A stretch of 64,000 bases of DNA from Palleronia rufa (GCF_000743715.1 NZ_JQEY01000006.1:1-64000); one strand, 5' to 3'; positions 30,576-40,454 are shown, counted from the stretch's first letter. Translations and numbers: made by a program. The notes: generated by a model not told the origin, from the letters alone.

Positions 30576-31765
30576 GCCAGCGCCTCCGCGATCCGGGCGA
30601 CCAGCCGTGCGGCCACCGCATCCTTGCCCGCGCGCGGCCAGTCCTCTGCCCCGTCGCCGGTTATCAGCGTCACCGCGTTCTCCGCCCCGCCCATGATCCC
30701 CGAGCCCGGAGACACGTCGTTGGCCAGGATCCAGTCGCAGCCCTTGCGCGCGCGCTTGGCGGTGGCGTTGGCGGTCACGTCGTCGGTTTCGGCGGCGAAG
30801 CCCACCACAAGCAGCGGGCGCCCCTCCGCCATGCCGGCCACATGGGCCAGGATGTCGGGGTTTTCCGTGAACTCCAGCACCGGCGACCCGCCCTGCCCCT
30901 TCTTGATCTTCGATCCCGACGGCCCGGCCACCCGCCAGTCCGCCACCGCTGCGGCGAAAATCGCCGCATCCGCGGGCAGCGCTGCCGTCACCGCCTCCAG
31001 CATCTGCTGCGCGGTCTCCACCCGGATCGCCTCGACCCCGTCGGGCGCCGCCACGGCGGCCGGTCCGGTCACGAAACTGACCCGCGCGCCCAGCGCGAGC
31101 GCCGCCCGCGCGATGGCCGCGCCCTGGGCGCCGGACGAGCGGTTGGCGATATAGCGCACCGGGTCGATCGGCTCATGGGTCGGTCCGCTGGTGATCAGCA
31201 GATGCCGCCCCGAAAGCGCCCCGCCGGACAACCGCGCCGTCACCGCCGCCAGGATGTCGGCGGGTTCCGCCATCCGCCCCGGCCCGTGCTCGCCGCAGGC
31301 CATGTCGCCCACCGCCGGGCCGACCACGGCGATGCCGTCGCCCGTCAGCGCCGACAGGTTCCGCCGCGTCGCCGGATGCTGCCACATCCTTACGTTCATC
31401 GCCGGGGCGATCAGAACGGGCGTGTCGGTGGCCAGCAGCAGCGTCGAGGCCAGATCGTCCGCCAGCCCCGCGGCCATCTTCGCCATCAGATCCGCGGTGG
31501 CCGGCGCCACCACCACCAGATCGGCGACGCGGGACAGCTGGATATGGCCCATCTCGGCCTCGTCGGTCAGATCCCACAGGTCGGAATAGACCTTTTCCCC
31601 GGCCAGGGCCGAGACCGACAGGGGCGTGACGAATTCCGATCCCGCCCGGGTCAGCACCGGCGTGACCAGAGCCCCGGCGCGGGTCAGGCCGCGGATCAGC
31701 TCCAGCGACTTGTAGGCCGCGATGCCGCCGCCGATGATCAGAAGGATGCGTTTGCCCGTCAGCAT
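30572..31765 (-). CDS. coaBC: CoaBC bifunctional coenzyme A biosynthesis protein
   Basis: Fused phosphopantothenate-cysteine ligase and phosphopantothenoylcysteine decarboxylase (397 residues). The N-terminal flavin-binding decarboxylase shows [18 protein letters not shown] and [15 protein letters not shown] with its catalytic Cys. The C-terminal ligase shows [19 protein letters not shown] and KIKKGQG. Length is normal. Confidence 0.97.
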   Translation of the reverse strand: MLTGKRILLIIGGGIAAYKSLELIRGLTRAGALVTPVLTRAGSEFVTPLSVSALAGEKVYSDLWDLTDEAEMGHIQLSRVADLVVVAPATADLMAKMAAGLADDLASTLLLATDTPVLIAPAMNVRMWQHPATRRNLSALTGDGIAVVGPAVGDMACGEHGPGRMAEPADILAAVTARLSGGALSGRHLLITSGPTHEPIDPVRYIANRSSGAQGAAIARAALALGARVSFVTGPAAVAAPDGVEAIRVETAQQMLEAVTAALPADAAIFAAAVADWRVAGPSGSKIKKGQGGSPVLEFTENPDILAHVAGMAEGRPLLVVGFAAETDDVTANATAKRARKGCDWILANDVSPGSGIMGGAENAVTLITGDGAEDWPRAGKDAVAARLVARIAEALA

Positions 31766-31802
31766 GGGCGGACCCTAGGGCGGGGCCGCGGGACGGGCAA
31801 GC

Positions 31803-32651
31803 TCACCGGAGTGCGGCGCAGGGGTCGCCGTCGCGGCCCTGAGGAACGGGACCGTCCACCCAGACGTCGAACGGCGCGTCCGGGGGGCCGCCGGTCCCCT
31901 GCCCGATGGCGGTCACCGACAGGTCCGGGCGCGCCCGGGCGATCAGCGCCGGCACGGCCCGGTCGGTGCGCGCATGGCCGTTGCCGGTGATCACAGCCAC
32001 CGGGCCGCCGGTCCGGTCCAGCGCCTCCAGGGCCGCCGCCGCCAGCGCGGCGTCGCGCAGCCGCTGCACCTCGACCATGCCCGGCAGCAATGCCTCTGGC
32101 AGCAACCCGCAATGGGCCGCGTCCTGCTCTGCCACCATCTCCGCCTGCACGGTGGGCGGCAAGGACGTCTCCAGCCCCAGGTCCGGTCCCCGGTACACCG
32201 CCGCCGCGCCGTCCGATGCCGCGCGGGATATATCTTGCGCTCCAACCTCGGCGCCGAGGATCAGCGCGTCCCCGGCCGCGGCGAAGATCGGCGCATAGGC
32301 ATCGAAATCGCCCCATCCCCGCGCCTCCCAGTCCAGTGCGGCGCCCAGGTCCGCGGACCCGCGCCCGGCCATCGCCACGGGGCCCAGCGCCTCCGGCAGC
32401 ATCTCGAACACCACGGCCGCGGCCCCCATCCGCGCGACCCAGGCGGCCTGGTTGGCATGGTGGGCGGGCGCGTCATGCGCCTCGCCCATCACGACGATAT
32501 CGGCCTCCAACGGAACCTCGGCCGCGGTCAGTGCCTCGGAAAAGGACGGCGCCGCCCCGATCGCCAGGGCGGCGCCGGCAAGCACCGAAATGCCTGTCGC
32601 AACGGACGGGCGCAGAACCCTCAGGATAGGAAGTTCCGCACTTCCGCGCAC
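31803..32651 (-). CDS. ChaN-family haem-binding-like protein
   Basis: A 282-residue ChaN/DUF399 protein with an N-terminal hydrophobic signal (about 18-39). The family signature VVMGEAHDAPAHH is visible at about 53-65, as are FEMLPEAL and TGNGHARTDRAVP. The family is erythromycin-esterase/TIKI-like; Campylobacter ChaN binds haem in the outer membrane. The GTG start overlaps the 3' end of rpoH2 by 31 bases, and a start slightly further downstream is possible. Confidence 0.82.
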   Translation of the reverse strand: MRGSAELPILRVLRPSVATGISVLAGAALAIGAAPSFSEALTAAEVPLEADIVVMGEAHDAPAHHANQAAWVARMGAAAVVFEMLPEALGPVAMAGRGSADLGAALDWEARGWGDFDAYAPIFAAAGDALILGAEVGAQDISRAASDGAAAVYRGPDLGLETSLPPTVQAEMVAEQDAAHCGLLPEALLPGMVEVQRLRDAALAAAALEALDRTGGPVAVITGNGHARTDRAVPALIARARPDLSVTAIGQGTGGPPDAPFDVWVDGPVPQGRDGDPCAALR

Positions 32652-33499
32652 TGGGTTTCGAGCGATTTGCGCATCTTGCCGAAGGCCGCGGCCTCAAGCT
32701 GGCGCACGCGCTCCTTGGACAGGCCCAGCTCGGTGCCAAGGCTTTCCAGGGTGCGCGGCTGATCGCGCAGCTTGCGCTCGCGGACGATGAAGCGCTCGCG
32801 GTCGTTGAGCTGGCTCATGGCGTCCACCAGCCAGACCCGCAGCGTGTCGATGTCCTTGGCGTGGGTGACGGTTTCATCGGCCTGGGCGCTGTCGTCCTCC
32901 AGCGCGTCGATCCACTGGCGCCCCTCGTCCTCGGTCGACTGGGTGGCGTTCAGCGAGAAGTCCGAGCCGGCGAGACGCCCCTCCATCATCTCCACGTCGT
33001 GGAGCGGCACGCCGACCTCCACGGAAATCATGTGCCGCATCTGGTGGCGGTCGAGCCGCTCGCCCCGCGACGCGGCCTCACGCTCCAGCCGCGCCTGTAC
33101 CCGGCGCATGTTGAAAAACAAGGACTTCTGCGACGATGTTGACCCGGTGCGCACCATCGACCAGTTGCGCATGACGTAGTCCTGGATCGACGCCTTGATC
33201 CACCAGACGGCGTAGGTCGAAAACCGCACGCCGCGATCCGGGTCGAACTTATCGGCGGCCTTCATCAGTCCCAGCCCCGCCTCCTGGATCAGGTCGTTCA
33301 TCGGCGCGCCGTAGCGCTTGAACTTCGCCGCCATGGAGATCGCCAGGCGCATGTAGGCGGTAATCAGCCGGTGCAGCGCGGCCTCGTCGCGTTCGTCGCG
33401 CCAGGCATAGGCCAGTCTCAGCTCCGTTTCGGCATCGAGCAACTCTGCCTGCATGGCGCGCCGCGACAGGGTCTGGTCGGAAAATCCATCGAAAGCCAC
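32621..33499 (-). CDS. rpoH2: RNA polymerase sigma-32 factor, RpoHII type
   Basis: Alternative sigma factor (292 residues). Region 2 reads YMRLAISMAAKFKRYGAPMN, then LIQEAGLGLMKAADKFDPDR and FSTYAVWWIKASIQDYVMRN; region 4 ends ESLGTELGLSKERVRQLEAA. The N-terminus (MAFDGFSDQTLSRRAMQAEL) and sequence style match the second RpoH of Rhodobacter, which serves the singlet-oxygen/oxidative stress response, rather than the RpoHI heat-shock factor. Starts with GTG behind GGGGG. Function is inferred from the family. Confidence 0.93.
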   Translation of the reverse strand: MAFDGFSDQTLSRRAMQAELLDAETELRLAYAWRDERDEAALHRLITAYMRLAISMAAKFKRYGAPMNDLIQEAGLGLMKAADKFDPDRGVRFSTYAVWWIKASIQDYVMRNWSMVRTGSTSSQKSLFFNMRRVQARLEREAASRGERLDRHQMRHMISVEVGVPLHDVEMMEGRLAGSDFSLNATQSTEDEGRQWIDALEDDSAQADETVTHAKDIDTLRVWLVDAMSQLNDRERFIVRERKLRDQPRTLESLGTELGLSKERVRQLEAAAFGKMRKSLETQCAEVRNFLS

Positions 33500-33719
33500 G
33501 TTCTTTACCCCCAGGACAGATGATTCGTTGCGTGCGTGTGGTGCCGTATGAACAACGTGTTACCGAGCGTACACGAAGCACCTACGAACAACCGGGAAGA
33601 AAGTTCCAGCGAAATGTTGCAATGCGCGTCGAACGGCCTAATCGACCGCTCGGCGCGGTGATGGCGCGGGTCACGGATCCTGATTGGACCCGCGCGCCCG
33701 GCTGCGGCAGGCTCGACCG

Positions 33720-34628
33720 ATGACACATCATCTGTTTCTCGGCGAACCCGGCTACTCCTCCTGGTCGATGCGGATCTGGCTTTTGGCGGATCGGTTCGAC
33801 CTGCCTGTCCGGGTCACCTGGTGCACGTTCTACCAGACCCCGGACCTTGCCACGCAGATCGGCCACGCGCCGGCCCGCAGCGTTCCGTTCCTGCTCTGCG
33901 ACGATGGCGCCGAGGTGCGCGAGAGCATCGCCATCGCCGAGGAACTGGCCGCGCGCCACCCGGCGGCCGCGATCTGGCCCAAGGACCCGACGCTGCGCGC
34001 CCTCGCCCGGTCCCTGGCCGCCGAAATGCACGCAGGTTTCACAACCTTGCGGACACTCTGTCCCATGGTTTTGCGCACCGCCTATGCCGATGTGCCGGTG
34101 CCGCCGGAGCTTGCCGCCGACCTTGCCCGCATCGCCCTGATCTGGGAGGACGCGCTGGACCGCTCCGGCGGGCCGTGGCTGTGCGGGGGCTATTGCGCAG
34201 CCGACGCCTTCTTCGCCCCGGTCGCGGCGCGGATCGCGGGCTACGGCTTGCCGGTCCCGGACCGCGCTGCCGCCTATGTGGCCCGGCACCTCTCTGATCC
34301 CGGCTTTCGCCGCTTCCGCGCGCTGGGACAGGTCACCGACGTGCCCTGGGGCCCCGACCGGCATGAGACCGTCTATCGCCGCGACCATCCGCGGCGCCCT
34401 TGGCCCGGTCCCGCACCGCGTCCCGCCCGCGCCTGTCACGATACACCGCAGAACGACGCCTGCCCCTATTCCGGCCGCGCGCCCACGCACATGCTGGTGA
34501 TGGACGGCCGGGTCTGGGGGTTCTGCAACGCCATCTGCCGCGACAAGACCGCAGCAGATCCCGAAGCCTGGCCGGCCTTCATGGCCATGGTTGCGGGCAG
34601 GTCGGAGGCGGCCGTTAACCGATCCTAA
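33720..34628 (+). CDS. Glutathione S-transferase with extra C-terminal domain
   Basis: A 302-residue protein. Residues 1-80 form a thioredoxin-like GST N-domain (LFLGEPGYSSWSMRIWLLAD, then RSVPFLLCDDGAEVRESIAI), residues 90-200 the helical GST domain. An additional segment of about 70 residues follows, with CPYSGRAPTHMLVMDGRVWG and FCNAICRDKTAADPEAW: four Cys in all counting CHD, CPY, FCN and ICR, which could bind metal. The extra domain is outside the standard GST length. Divergent from rpoH2 and 24 bases before yifB. Confidence 0.85.
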   Translation: MTHHLFLGEPGYSSWSMRIWLLADRFDLPVRVTWCTFYQTPDLATQIGHAPARSVPFLLCDDGAEVRESIAIAEELAARHPAAAIWPKDPTLRALARSLAAEMHAGFTTLRTLCPMVLRTAYADVPVPPELAADLARIALIWEDALDRSGGPWLCGGYCAADAFFAPVAARIAGYGLPVPDRAAAYVARHLSDPGFRRFRALGQVTDVPWGPDRHETVYRRDHPRRPWPGPAPRPARACHDTPQNDACPYSGRAPTHMLVMDGRVWGFCNAICRDKTAADPEAWPAFMAMVAGRSEAAVNRS

Positions 34629-34652
34629 AGCCGGGCGGCATAGCGATTGACC

Positions 34653-36161
34653 ATGATCGCGCGCGCCTACTCCGTGGCCTTCGAAGGCATCGAGACCCGA
34701 GAGGTCGAGGTCCAGTGCGCCCTCAGCCCGGGCGTTCCGGCCTTTTCCATCGTCGGCCTGCCCGACAAGGCGGTGAACGAGGCGCGCGACAGGATCCGCG
34801 CGGCCCTCCAGTCGCTCTCCATCGCCCTGCCGTCGCGGCGGATCACGGTGAACCTGTCGCCGGCGGGCCTGCCGAAGGAGGGCGCACATTTCGACCTGCC
34901 AATCGCCCTGGCGCTCCTGGCCGCCATCGACATCCTGCCGCGCGACGCGGTGGAGGGCATGACCGCGATGGGCGAGCTCTCGCTCGACGGGGCGCTGGTG
35001 CCGGTGGTCGGCGCGCTGCCGGCCGCGATGCATGCCGCCGGCCACGGCCGCGCGCTGATCTGCCCCAAGGGCTCGGGGGCAGAGGCCGCGTGGGTCGCGG
35101 ACGCCACGGTGCTGGCGCCCGACAGCCTGGAGCGCGCCATCGCCCATATCACCGGCCGCTGCCTGCTGACCCCGGCGGAGCCCGGAGAGGTCACGACCGG
35201 CGGCAGCGGTGCCGATCTGATCGACGTGCGCGGTCAGGACCGCGCCAAACGCGCGCTCGAAATCTCTGCGGCCGGACGGCACCACCTGATCCTGGTGGGT
35301 CCTCCGGGGGCGGGAAAGTCCATGCTCGCCCGGCGCCTGCCCGGACTTCTGCCGCAGTTGTCGCCGCGGGAGGCGCTCGACACCTCGATGATCCACTCGC
35401 TCGCCGGGCTGATCGACGAGGGGGGGCTGACCCGCACGCGCCCCTTCCAGGAGCCGCATCACACCGCCTCCATGCCGGCCATCGTCGGCGGCGGGAAGGG
35501 CGCCAAGCCCGGCCAGATCAGCCTGGCTCACAACGGGGTGCTCTTCATGGACGAATTCCCCGAATTCGCCCGCCCGGTGCTGGAGACCCTGCGCCAGCCG
35601 GTCGAAAGCGGAGAGGTCGTCATCGCCCGCGCCAACGCCCATGTGCGCTATCCCTGCCGATTCCTGCTGGTGGCCGCGGCCAATCCGTGCCGCTGCGGCC
35701 ATCTGGCGGATGCGGCGCGCGCCTGCAGCCGCGCGCCGCAGTGCGGCGACGACTATCTGGGCCGGATCTCGGGTCCGCTGATGGACCGGTTCGACCTCAG
35801 GGTAGAGATCCCGCCGGTCGGCGTCGCCGATCTCGACATGGCACCGTCGGGAGAGACCTCCGCCGCCGTCGCGCTGCGCGTGGCCGCCGCCCGCCGCGTC
35901 CAGGCCGCCCGCTATGCCGACGCACCCGGGGTGGACACCAACGCCGACGCGGCGAACGGCCTCCTCGATTCCGTGGCCGCCCCCGATGCCGAAGGCAAGG
36001 CGCTGCTGCTCAAGGCCGCCGACCGGTTCCGGCTTTCCGCGCGCGGCTATCACCGCATCCTGCGCGTGGCCCGCACCATCGCCGATCTCGATGCCTCCGA
36101 CCGGGTCGAGAGCGACCACATCGCAGAGGCCCTGTCCTACCGGCTGTGTTCGTTCAACTAG
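34653..36161 (+). CDS. YifB/ComM-family Mg-chelatase-like AAA ATPase
   Basis: A 502-residue protein: N-terminal ChlI-type domain (IVGLPDKAVNEARDRIRAAL), AAA core with Walker A GPPGAGKSMLARRLPGLLP, Walker B FMDEFPEF, sensor region NPCRCGHL with further Cys (ARACSRAPQC), and the C-terminal Mg_chelatase_C domain ending DHIAEALSYR. The homologue ComM is a hexameric helicase driving branch migration in natural transformation. The ATG at 34653 is chosen; a TTG two codons upstream is also possible. Confidence 0.93.
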   Translation: MIARAYSVAFEGIETREVEVQCALSPGVPAFSIVGLPDKAVNEARDRIRAALQSLSIALPSRRITVNLSPAGLPKEGAHFDLPIALALLAAIDILPRDAVEGMTAMGELSLDGALVPVVGALPAAMHAAGHGRALICPKGSGAEAAWVADATVLAPDSLERAIAHITGRCLLTPAEPGEVTTGGSGADLIDVRGQDRAKRALEISAAGRHHLILVGPPGAGKSMLARRLPGLLPQLSPREALDTSMIHSLAGLIDEGGLTRTRPFQEPHHTASMPAIVGGGKGAKPGQISLAHNGVLFMDEFPEFARPVLETLRQPVESGEVVIARANAHVRYPCRFLLVAAANPCRCGHLADAARACSRAPQCGDDYLGRISGPLMDRFDLRVEIPPVGVADLDMAPSGETSAAVALRVAAARRVQAARYADAPGVDTNADAANGLLDSVAAPDAEGKALLLKAADRFRLSARGYHRILRVARTIADLDASDRVESDHIAEALSYRLCSFN

Positions 36162-36833
36162 GGCGTGTTGACCGGCCTGATGGGTGTCGCGGCGGTGGAG
36201 ATGGATGTGCCGAAGCTGTCGCCTGTCGTGCAGCGGCGCGTGGCGATGGCCCGGTATTCCTTCACCTTTCCCAAGGAGTTTTCGATCGGATGCCACCGTT
36301 TTCAGGGGTATCGGTCGAATTCGTCCGGGAGATCCCGGCGCCGGTCAGCGCATCGCGCCGCCGATTCGCGTCGAATACGCGATCCGCGAGGAACCGGCCA
36401 TGGGACAGCCCGCCGAAACAGGGCTGCCACGCAGGTCATCGAGCTGAGGTCGATCATATCGCCGAGCGCGCCGGTCAGAGCCGTGGTGGTCATGCCGCCG
36501 CGAGAACGTCCGGTGGCCCGGTTCCGGCCCCCCTTTTTGCACCCTCAGCGTGAACCGAATTCCGTCTTCCGGACTCCGCCAGTGGATCGCGCCATGGGCA
36601 GCCGGTCTGGGCACTCCAGAGCACGACCTGCGCGAAAACCGGGGAGCAGGGGATCGGCGGCGGCGCGTGGATGGGTCGCGCCGGCCTAGCCGGCTCTCGG
36701 TCGCGACAGACGGGACCGGCGACCGACATCGGTCCAGGATCTCGGCTGGGATCCCATGTCAGATCCGGATAGCCGCTCGTATCGTCGAAGTGAGGCGCCG
36801 GGGCGTCCGGACCCTGTGCGGCGACGCCTGCGG
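36162..36833. other. 0.67 kb with a possible IS5-type relic
   Basis: Between yifB and gshB (convergent). No intact gene. The minus strand has short stretches that may descend from an IS5-family transposase C-terminus (e.g. GGMTTTALTGALGDMIDLSS in one frame), and GGGCGTGTTGACC at 36162 resembles an insertion-element end, but the match is weak. Treat as decayed intergenic DNA. Confidence 0.35.
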
Positions 36834-37775
36834 TCACCGCAGACGACCGTCGATGGCGTCCCATATCCGGCCTGCGATGTCGGTCCCGGCGAATCGCTCC
36901 ATCTCCTGGATGCCCGTTGGCGAGGTCAGGTTGATCTCGGTCAGGAACCCGCCGATCACGTCGATCCCGACGAAAACCTGGCCCTTCTCTCGCAGGAGCG
37001 GGCCGATGGCCGCGCAGATCTCGCGGTCGCGCTCGGTCAGACGCGCCGGTTCCGCCCGCCCGCCCACATGCATGTTCGAGCGGGTCTCACCGGCCTGCGG
37101 CACACGGTTGATCGCGCCCGCCGGCTCTCCGTCCACCAGGATCACCCGCTTGTCGCCCGCCGATACCGCGGGCAGGAACTTCTGTGCGATCAGCGGCTCC
37201 CGGTTGATGCCGGCGAAGAGCTCGTGGAGGGACGCGAGGTTGCCGTCGCCTTCCTTCAGCCGGAAGACGCCCGCGCCGCCGTTGCCGTAGAGCGGCTTGA
37301 CGATGATGTCGCCATGCGCGGCCTTGAAGGCGCGCAGCTGCGCCAGGTCGCGGGCGATGAGCGTGGGCGGGATAAGGTCCGGAAACTGCAGCACGAGCAG
37401 CTTTTCGGGGTAGTTCCGCACCCAGAAGGGGTCGTTGACCACCAGCGTCGTCCCGGAAAGCCGGTCGAGGAGATGGGTGCTGGTGATGTAGCCCATGTCG
37501 AACGGCGGATCCTGACGCAGCCAGACGACATCGGCCTGGGACAGGTCCATCTCGCGCCGGTCGCCCAGGATCGCGTGACCGCCCCGGACCCGCCGCACCT
37601 CCAGATCCCGCACAAGCGCCACCACCCGGCCGTCCTTCCAGGCCAGCGTGTCGGGCGTATAGACAAGAAGACGGTGACCGCGGGCCTGTGCCGCCTCGGC
37701 CAGCCGAAAACTGCTGTCGGCATCGATGTCGACGGCCTCGATCGGGTCCATCTGGAAGGCAACGGTCAGGGCCAT
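36834..37775 (-). CDS. gshB: Glutathione synthetase
   Basis: ATP-grasp ligase (313 residues) joining gamma-glutamylcysteine and glycine. The N-terminus MALTVAFQMDPIEAVDIDAD, RQDPPFDMGYITSTHLLD, NDPFWVRNYPEKL, VKPLYGNGGAGVFRL (ATP loop) and FVGIDVIGGFLTEINLTSPT are family landmarks. The start is the ATG at 37775 behind GAGGAGA, not the longer frame. Downstream gene on this strand lies across a decayed region. Confidence 0.97.
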   Translation of the reverse strand: MALTVAFQMDPIEAVDIDADSSFRLAEAAQARGHRLLVYTPDTLAWKDGRVVALVRDLEVRRVRGGHAILGDRREMDLSQADVVWLRQDPPFDMGYITSTHLLDRLSGTTLVVNDPFWVRNYPEKLLVLQFPDLIPPTLIARDLAQLRAFKAAHGDIIVKPLYGNGGAGVFRLKEGDGNLASLHELFAGINREPLIAQKFLPAVSAGDKRVILVDGEPAGAINRVPQAGETRSNMHVGGRAEPARLTERDREICAAIGPLLREKGQVFVGIDVIGGFLTEINLTSPTGIQEMERFAGTDIAGRIWDAIDGRLR

Positions 37776-37851
37776 CTGGGTCTCCTCGGCAAGCCACGCC
37801 CCTTCTGTGGACCGCGGTCCGCAAAGGAGCAAGCGGCCCGACCGCCCCGGA

Positions 37852-38361
37852 TCAGAGGAATGCGTTGGCGATGACCGAGATCAGACCGCAGCCATCGACC
37901 AGCGCGATGTCGAACCGCGCCGGCGTCAGGCTTCCCGCCGGTTCATCGCCCAGGAATTCCTCACCTGCCGCAAAGAGCCGGGCGGTCTGCCGTCGGGACA
38001 GCCGCTCGATCGCCCGGTCGTGGGTCGCCCCTCTCTTGACCTCGACGAAGACGACCTCCGGACCGTCCCGGAACACCAGGTCGATCTCACCCGACCGGCC
38101 GCGCCAGCGCCGCGCGGCGAGCGACAGACCCCGGTCCGCATAGTGGCGCTCGACCTGCGATTCGGCAGCCAGGCCGCCCCAATGGGCCGTCGCGCCGCCG
38201 GCCGCCCGGCCGCTGGAGGGCCCACCGCGGCGTTCGGAGCCGGGCTTGCGAACGCCGCCCCCGGCGCGCCCCGTCACGCGCTCCAGAACGGCGACGCCGC
38301 CGGATTGCGTTCCGAAATCGAAGGCGCGCTGGCGCGGATCCGGGGCGTGCCGCATCCTCAT
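37852..38361 (-). CDS. yraN: YraN-family endonuclease-like protein
   Basis: A 169-residue protein of the UPF0102/YraN family. The nuclease-like core shows ERHYADRGLSLAARRWRGRS, then GEIDLVFRDGPEVVFVEVK with the E-I-D and E-V-K of the PD-(D/E)XK fold. The start overlaps rsmI by ATGA, as commonly found for rsmI-yraN pairs. There is a low-complexity Gly/Arg-rich N-terminal stretch. Biochemical role unproven in the family. Confidence 0.87.
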   Translation of the reverse strand: MRMRHAPDPRQRAFDFGTQSGGVAVLERVTGRAGGGVRKPGSERRGGPSSGRAAGGATAHWGGLAAESQVERHYADRGLSLAARRWRGRSGEIDLVFRDGPEVVFVEVKRGATHDRAIERLSRRQTARLFAAGEEFLGDEPAGSLTPARFDIALVDGCGLISVIANAFL

Positions 38362-39200
38362 CCCTCCCGTCCCAGCCTCAGGGCAATCTGGTAGACATCG
38401 CGCCGCGCGGCGCCCGTCGCTTCCGACACCATCTTCGCCGCGTCCTTCACGCTCAACTCCTTCAACGCCTCCCCCAGGGCGGAGGCGATCGCGTCCTCTC
38501 CGGGCACCTCCCGGTCGCGGTCGATGACCAGCACGATCTCCCCCCTGGGCGGATCCAGTTCCGCCCCCGACAGTAGCTCGGACAGGCGCCCCTGGCGAAC
38601 CTCTTCGAACCGTTTCGTTAATTCCCGGCACAGCGCCGCCTCCCGGTCTCCCAGCACTGACAGAATTTGCCTAAGGCTTTGCGAACATCTCTGCGGCGCC
38701 TCGAAGAACACCAGCGTCGCTGGCACGCGCGCGAGCTCCCCGAGGACCCGCCGCCGCGCCCCCGATCCCGGCGGCAGGAACCCCGCGAACAGGAACCGGT
38801 CGGTCGGCAGGCCCGAGAGGCTCAGCGCGGCCAGCGCGGCCGACGGGCCGGGCGCGGCGGTCACCGCATGGCCCGCGCCCCGCGCGGCGCGGCCCAGCGC
38901 ATAGCCCGGATCGGCCACCATCGGCGTCCCGGCGTCGGAGGCGTAGGCCACCGACTGCCCCTCTTCCAGCGCCTGCAGGATCCGGGGCCGCATCCGCGCG
39001 CCGTTGTGGTCGTGATAGGCCAGCACCCGGCGCCCGTTCAGCGCCACGCCGTGGATCTCCATCAGCCGGCGCAGGGTCCGCGTGTCCTCGGCCACCAGCA
39101 GATCCGCGGTGCCCAGGATGTCGAGCGCCCGCAAGGTGATGTCGCGCGCCGCGCCGATCGGCGTCGCCACCAGATAGAGTCCCGGAGCCAGACCGCTCAT
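38358..39200 (-). CDS. rsmI: 16S rRNA 2'-O-methyltransferase RsmI
   Basis: SAM-dependent enzyme (280 residues) methylating the 2'-O of C1402 in 16S rRNA. Tetrapyrrole-methylase fold: LYLVATPIGAARDITLRAL, LLVAEDTRTLRRLM, SDAGTPMVADPGY, AAPGPSAALAALSLSGLPTD and CRELTKRFEEVRQG are all family signatures. Divergent from the PBP-activator-like gene; followed by yraN. Confidence 0.97.
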   Translation of the reverse strand: MSGLAPGLYLVATPIGAARDITLRALDILGTADLLVAEDTRTLRRLMEIHGVALNGRRVLAYHDHNGARMRPRILQALEEGQSVAYASDAGTPMVADPGYALGRAARGAGHAVTAAPGPSAALAALSLSGLPTDRFLFAGFLPPGSGARRRVLGELARVPATLVFFEAPQRCSQSLRQILSVLGDREAALCRELTKRFEEVRQGRLSELLSGAELDPPRGEIVLVIDRDREVPGEDAIASALGEALKELSVKDAAKMVSEATGAARRDVYQIALRLGREG

Positions 39201-39278
39201 GGGCCGGCTTTCGATTTACACGGCAGACGCGCTTGCATAGAACCGGACCAGTCCAGACATCACATGAGGGGTCGTGCG

Positions 39279-40454
39279 ATGATCGCCCGTCTCGGTTCCA
39301 TCCGCAAGCAGACCCGCCGCGCCGCCATCGCGGGCCTGCTGTTCCTCGCCGCGTGCGGGCCTCTGCCGATCGTGTCGGGCGGCGCCGGCGGGCCGCGAAT
39401 CGATCCGTCGCAACCGGTCACCGTGGCGCTTCTGGTGCCCAAGAGCGACGGCAGCGCCGCCGGCGTGGCGCGCGGAATCGAGAACGCCGCCCGCCTGGCC
39501 GCCAATTCGCTGGACGGGGCCACGCTGGATCTGCGGGTCTACGACACCGCCGGCACGCCGACCGGCGCCTCCGCCGCCGCCACCCGGGCGCTGGACGACG
39601 GCGCGCAGATCATCCTGGGGCCGCTCTACAGCCAGTCGATCAGCGCCGTCAGCCCCGTGGTCGCGAACCGGAACGTCAACGTCCTGGCCTTTTCCAACAA
39701 TCCCGCCGTCGCCGGCGGCAACGTCTTCGTCCTGGGCCAGACCTTCCAGGACGTGGCGCGGCGGCTGACCCGGTTCGCCCGCGCCGAGGGCCGCCGCTCG
39801 GTCGCCATCGTCCACGCCCAGGACGTCGCCGGCACGGCCGGGCGCGACGCCATCGCGGCGGCCGCGCGCTCCGCCGGGCTGCGCGTCGCCACCGTCCAGG
39901 GCTACCCCCTCTCCCAGCGCGGGATCCAGGACGCCGGGCCCCGCATCGGCCAGGCCGTCACCGCCTCCGGCGCCGACACGGTGTTCCTGACCGCCAATGT
40001 GGACAGCGACCTGCCGCTCATCGCCGAGACGCTGCCCGCCAACGGCGTCAGCCCGTCGCAGGTGCGCTACCTGGGCCTGACCCGCTGGAACGCCCTGCCC
40101 CGCGCGCTGACCCTGGCGGGGCTGCAGGGCGGGCTCTTCACCCTGCCGGACCGCGGCGCCACGGCCGCGTTCGAGCGCCGCTACGCCGCCGCCTACGGCA
40201 ATCAGCCCCACCCGCTGGCGGGGCTCGGCTTCGACGCGGTGCAGGCGGTCGGATCGCTGATCGCCCAGGGACGGCGCGATGCGCTCTCGGCCGGGGCGCT
40301 GACCCAGCGCGCGGGCTTCCGCGGCGCCTACGGCGCCTTCCGCCTGCGTCCCGACGGCACCAACGACCGGGCGCTCGCCGTAGCGCAGGTCCAGAACAAC
40401 CAGGTCGTCATCCTTGACCCAGCGCCCCAAGGTTTCGGCGCCGCCGGCTTCTAG
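39279..40454 (+). CDS. LpoA-like penicillin-binding protein activator
   Basis: A 391-residue lipoprotein with lipobox LLFLAACG (Cys at about 25) and a type-I periplasmic-binding-protein fold: VTVALLVPKSDGSAAGVARG, ILGPLYSQSISAVSPVVANR, and LGFDAVQAVGSLIAQGR. This arrangement is usual for alphaproteobacterial 'penicillin-binding protein activator' proteins between rsmI and gshB-type genes. The start at 39279 follows GAGGGG; an ATG at 39264 is in frame too. glnD overlaps its 3' end by 41 bases. Confidence 0.85.
   Translation: MIARLGSIRKQTRRAAIAGLLFLAACGPLPIVSGGAGGPRIDPSQPVTVALLVPKSDGSAAGVARGIENAARLAANSLDGATLDLRVYDTAGTPTGASAAATRALDDGAQIILGPLYSQSISAVSPVVANRNVNVLAFSNNPAVAGGNVFVLGQTFQDVARRLTRFARAEGRRSVAIVHAQDVAGTAGRDAIAAAARSAGLRVATVQGYPLSQRGIQDAGPRIGQAVTASGADTVFLTANVDSDLPLIAETLPANGVSPSQVRYLGLTRWNALPRALTLAGLQGGLFTLPDRGATAAFERRYAAAYGNQPHPLAGLGFDAVQAVGSLIAQGRRDALSAGALTQRAGFRGAYGAFRLRPDGTNDRALAVAQVQNNQVVILDPAPQGFGAAGF

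Noticed and set aside
30114-30621. Longer ThiF-like protein starting at 30621
   Set aside because: The extra residues overlap all of dut out of frame and are Arg/Gly-rich; the ATG at 30114 overlapping the dut stop is preferred.
33582-36296. 904-codon open frame on the minus strand over the GST gene and yifB
   Set aside because: Spans two unrelated real genes on the other strand and has no motif.
37852-38631. 259-residue YraN start at 38631
   Set aside because: The added 90 residues overlap rsmI and are low-complexity; the ATGA junction at 38361 is the natural start.
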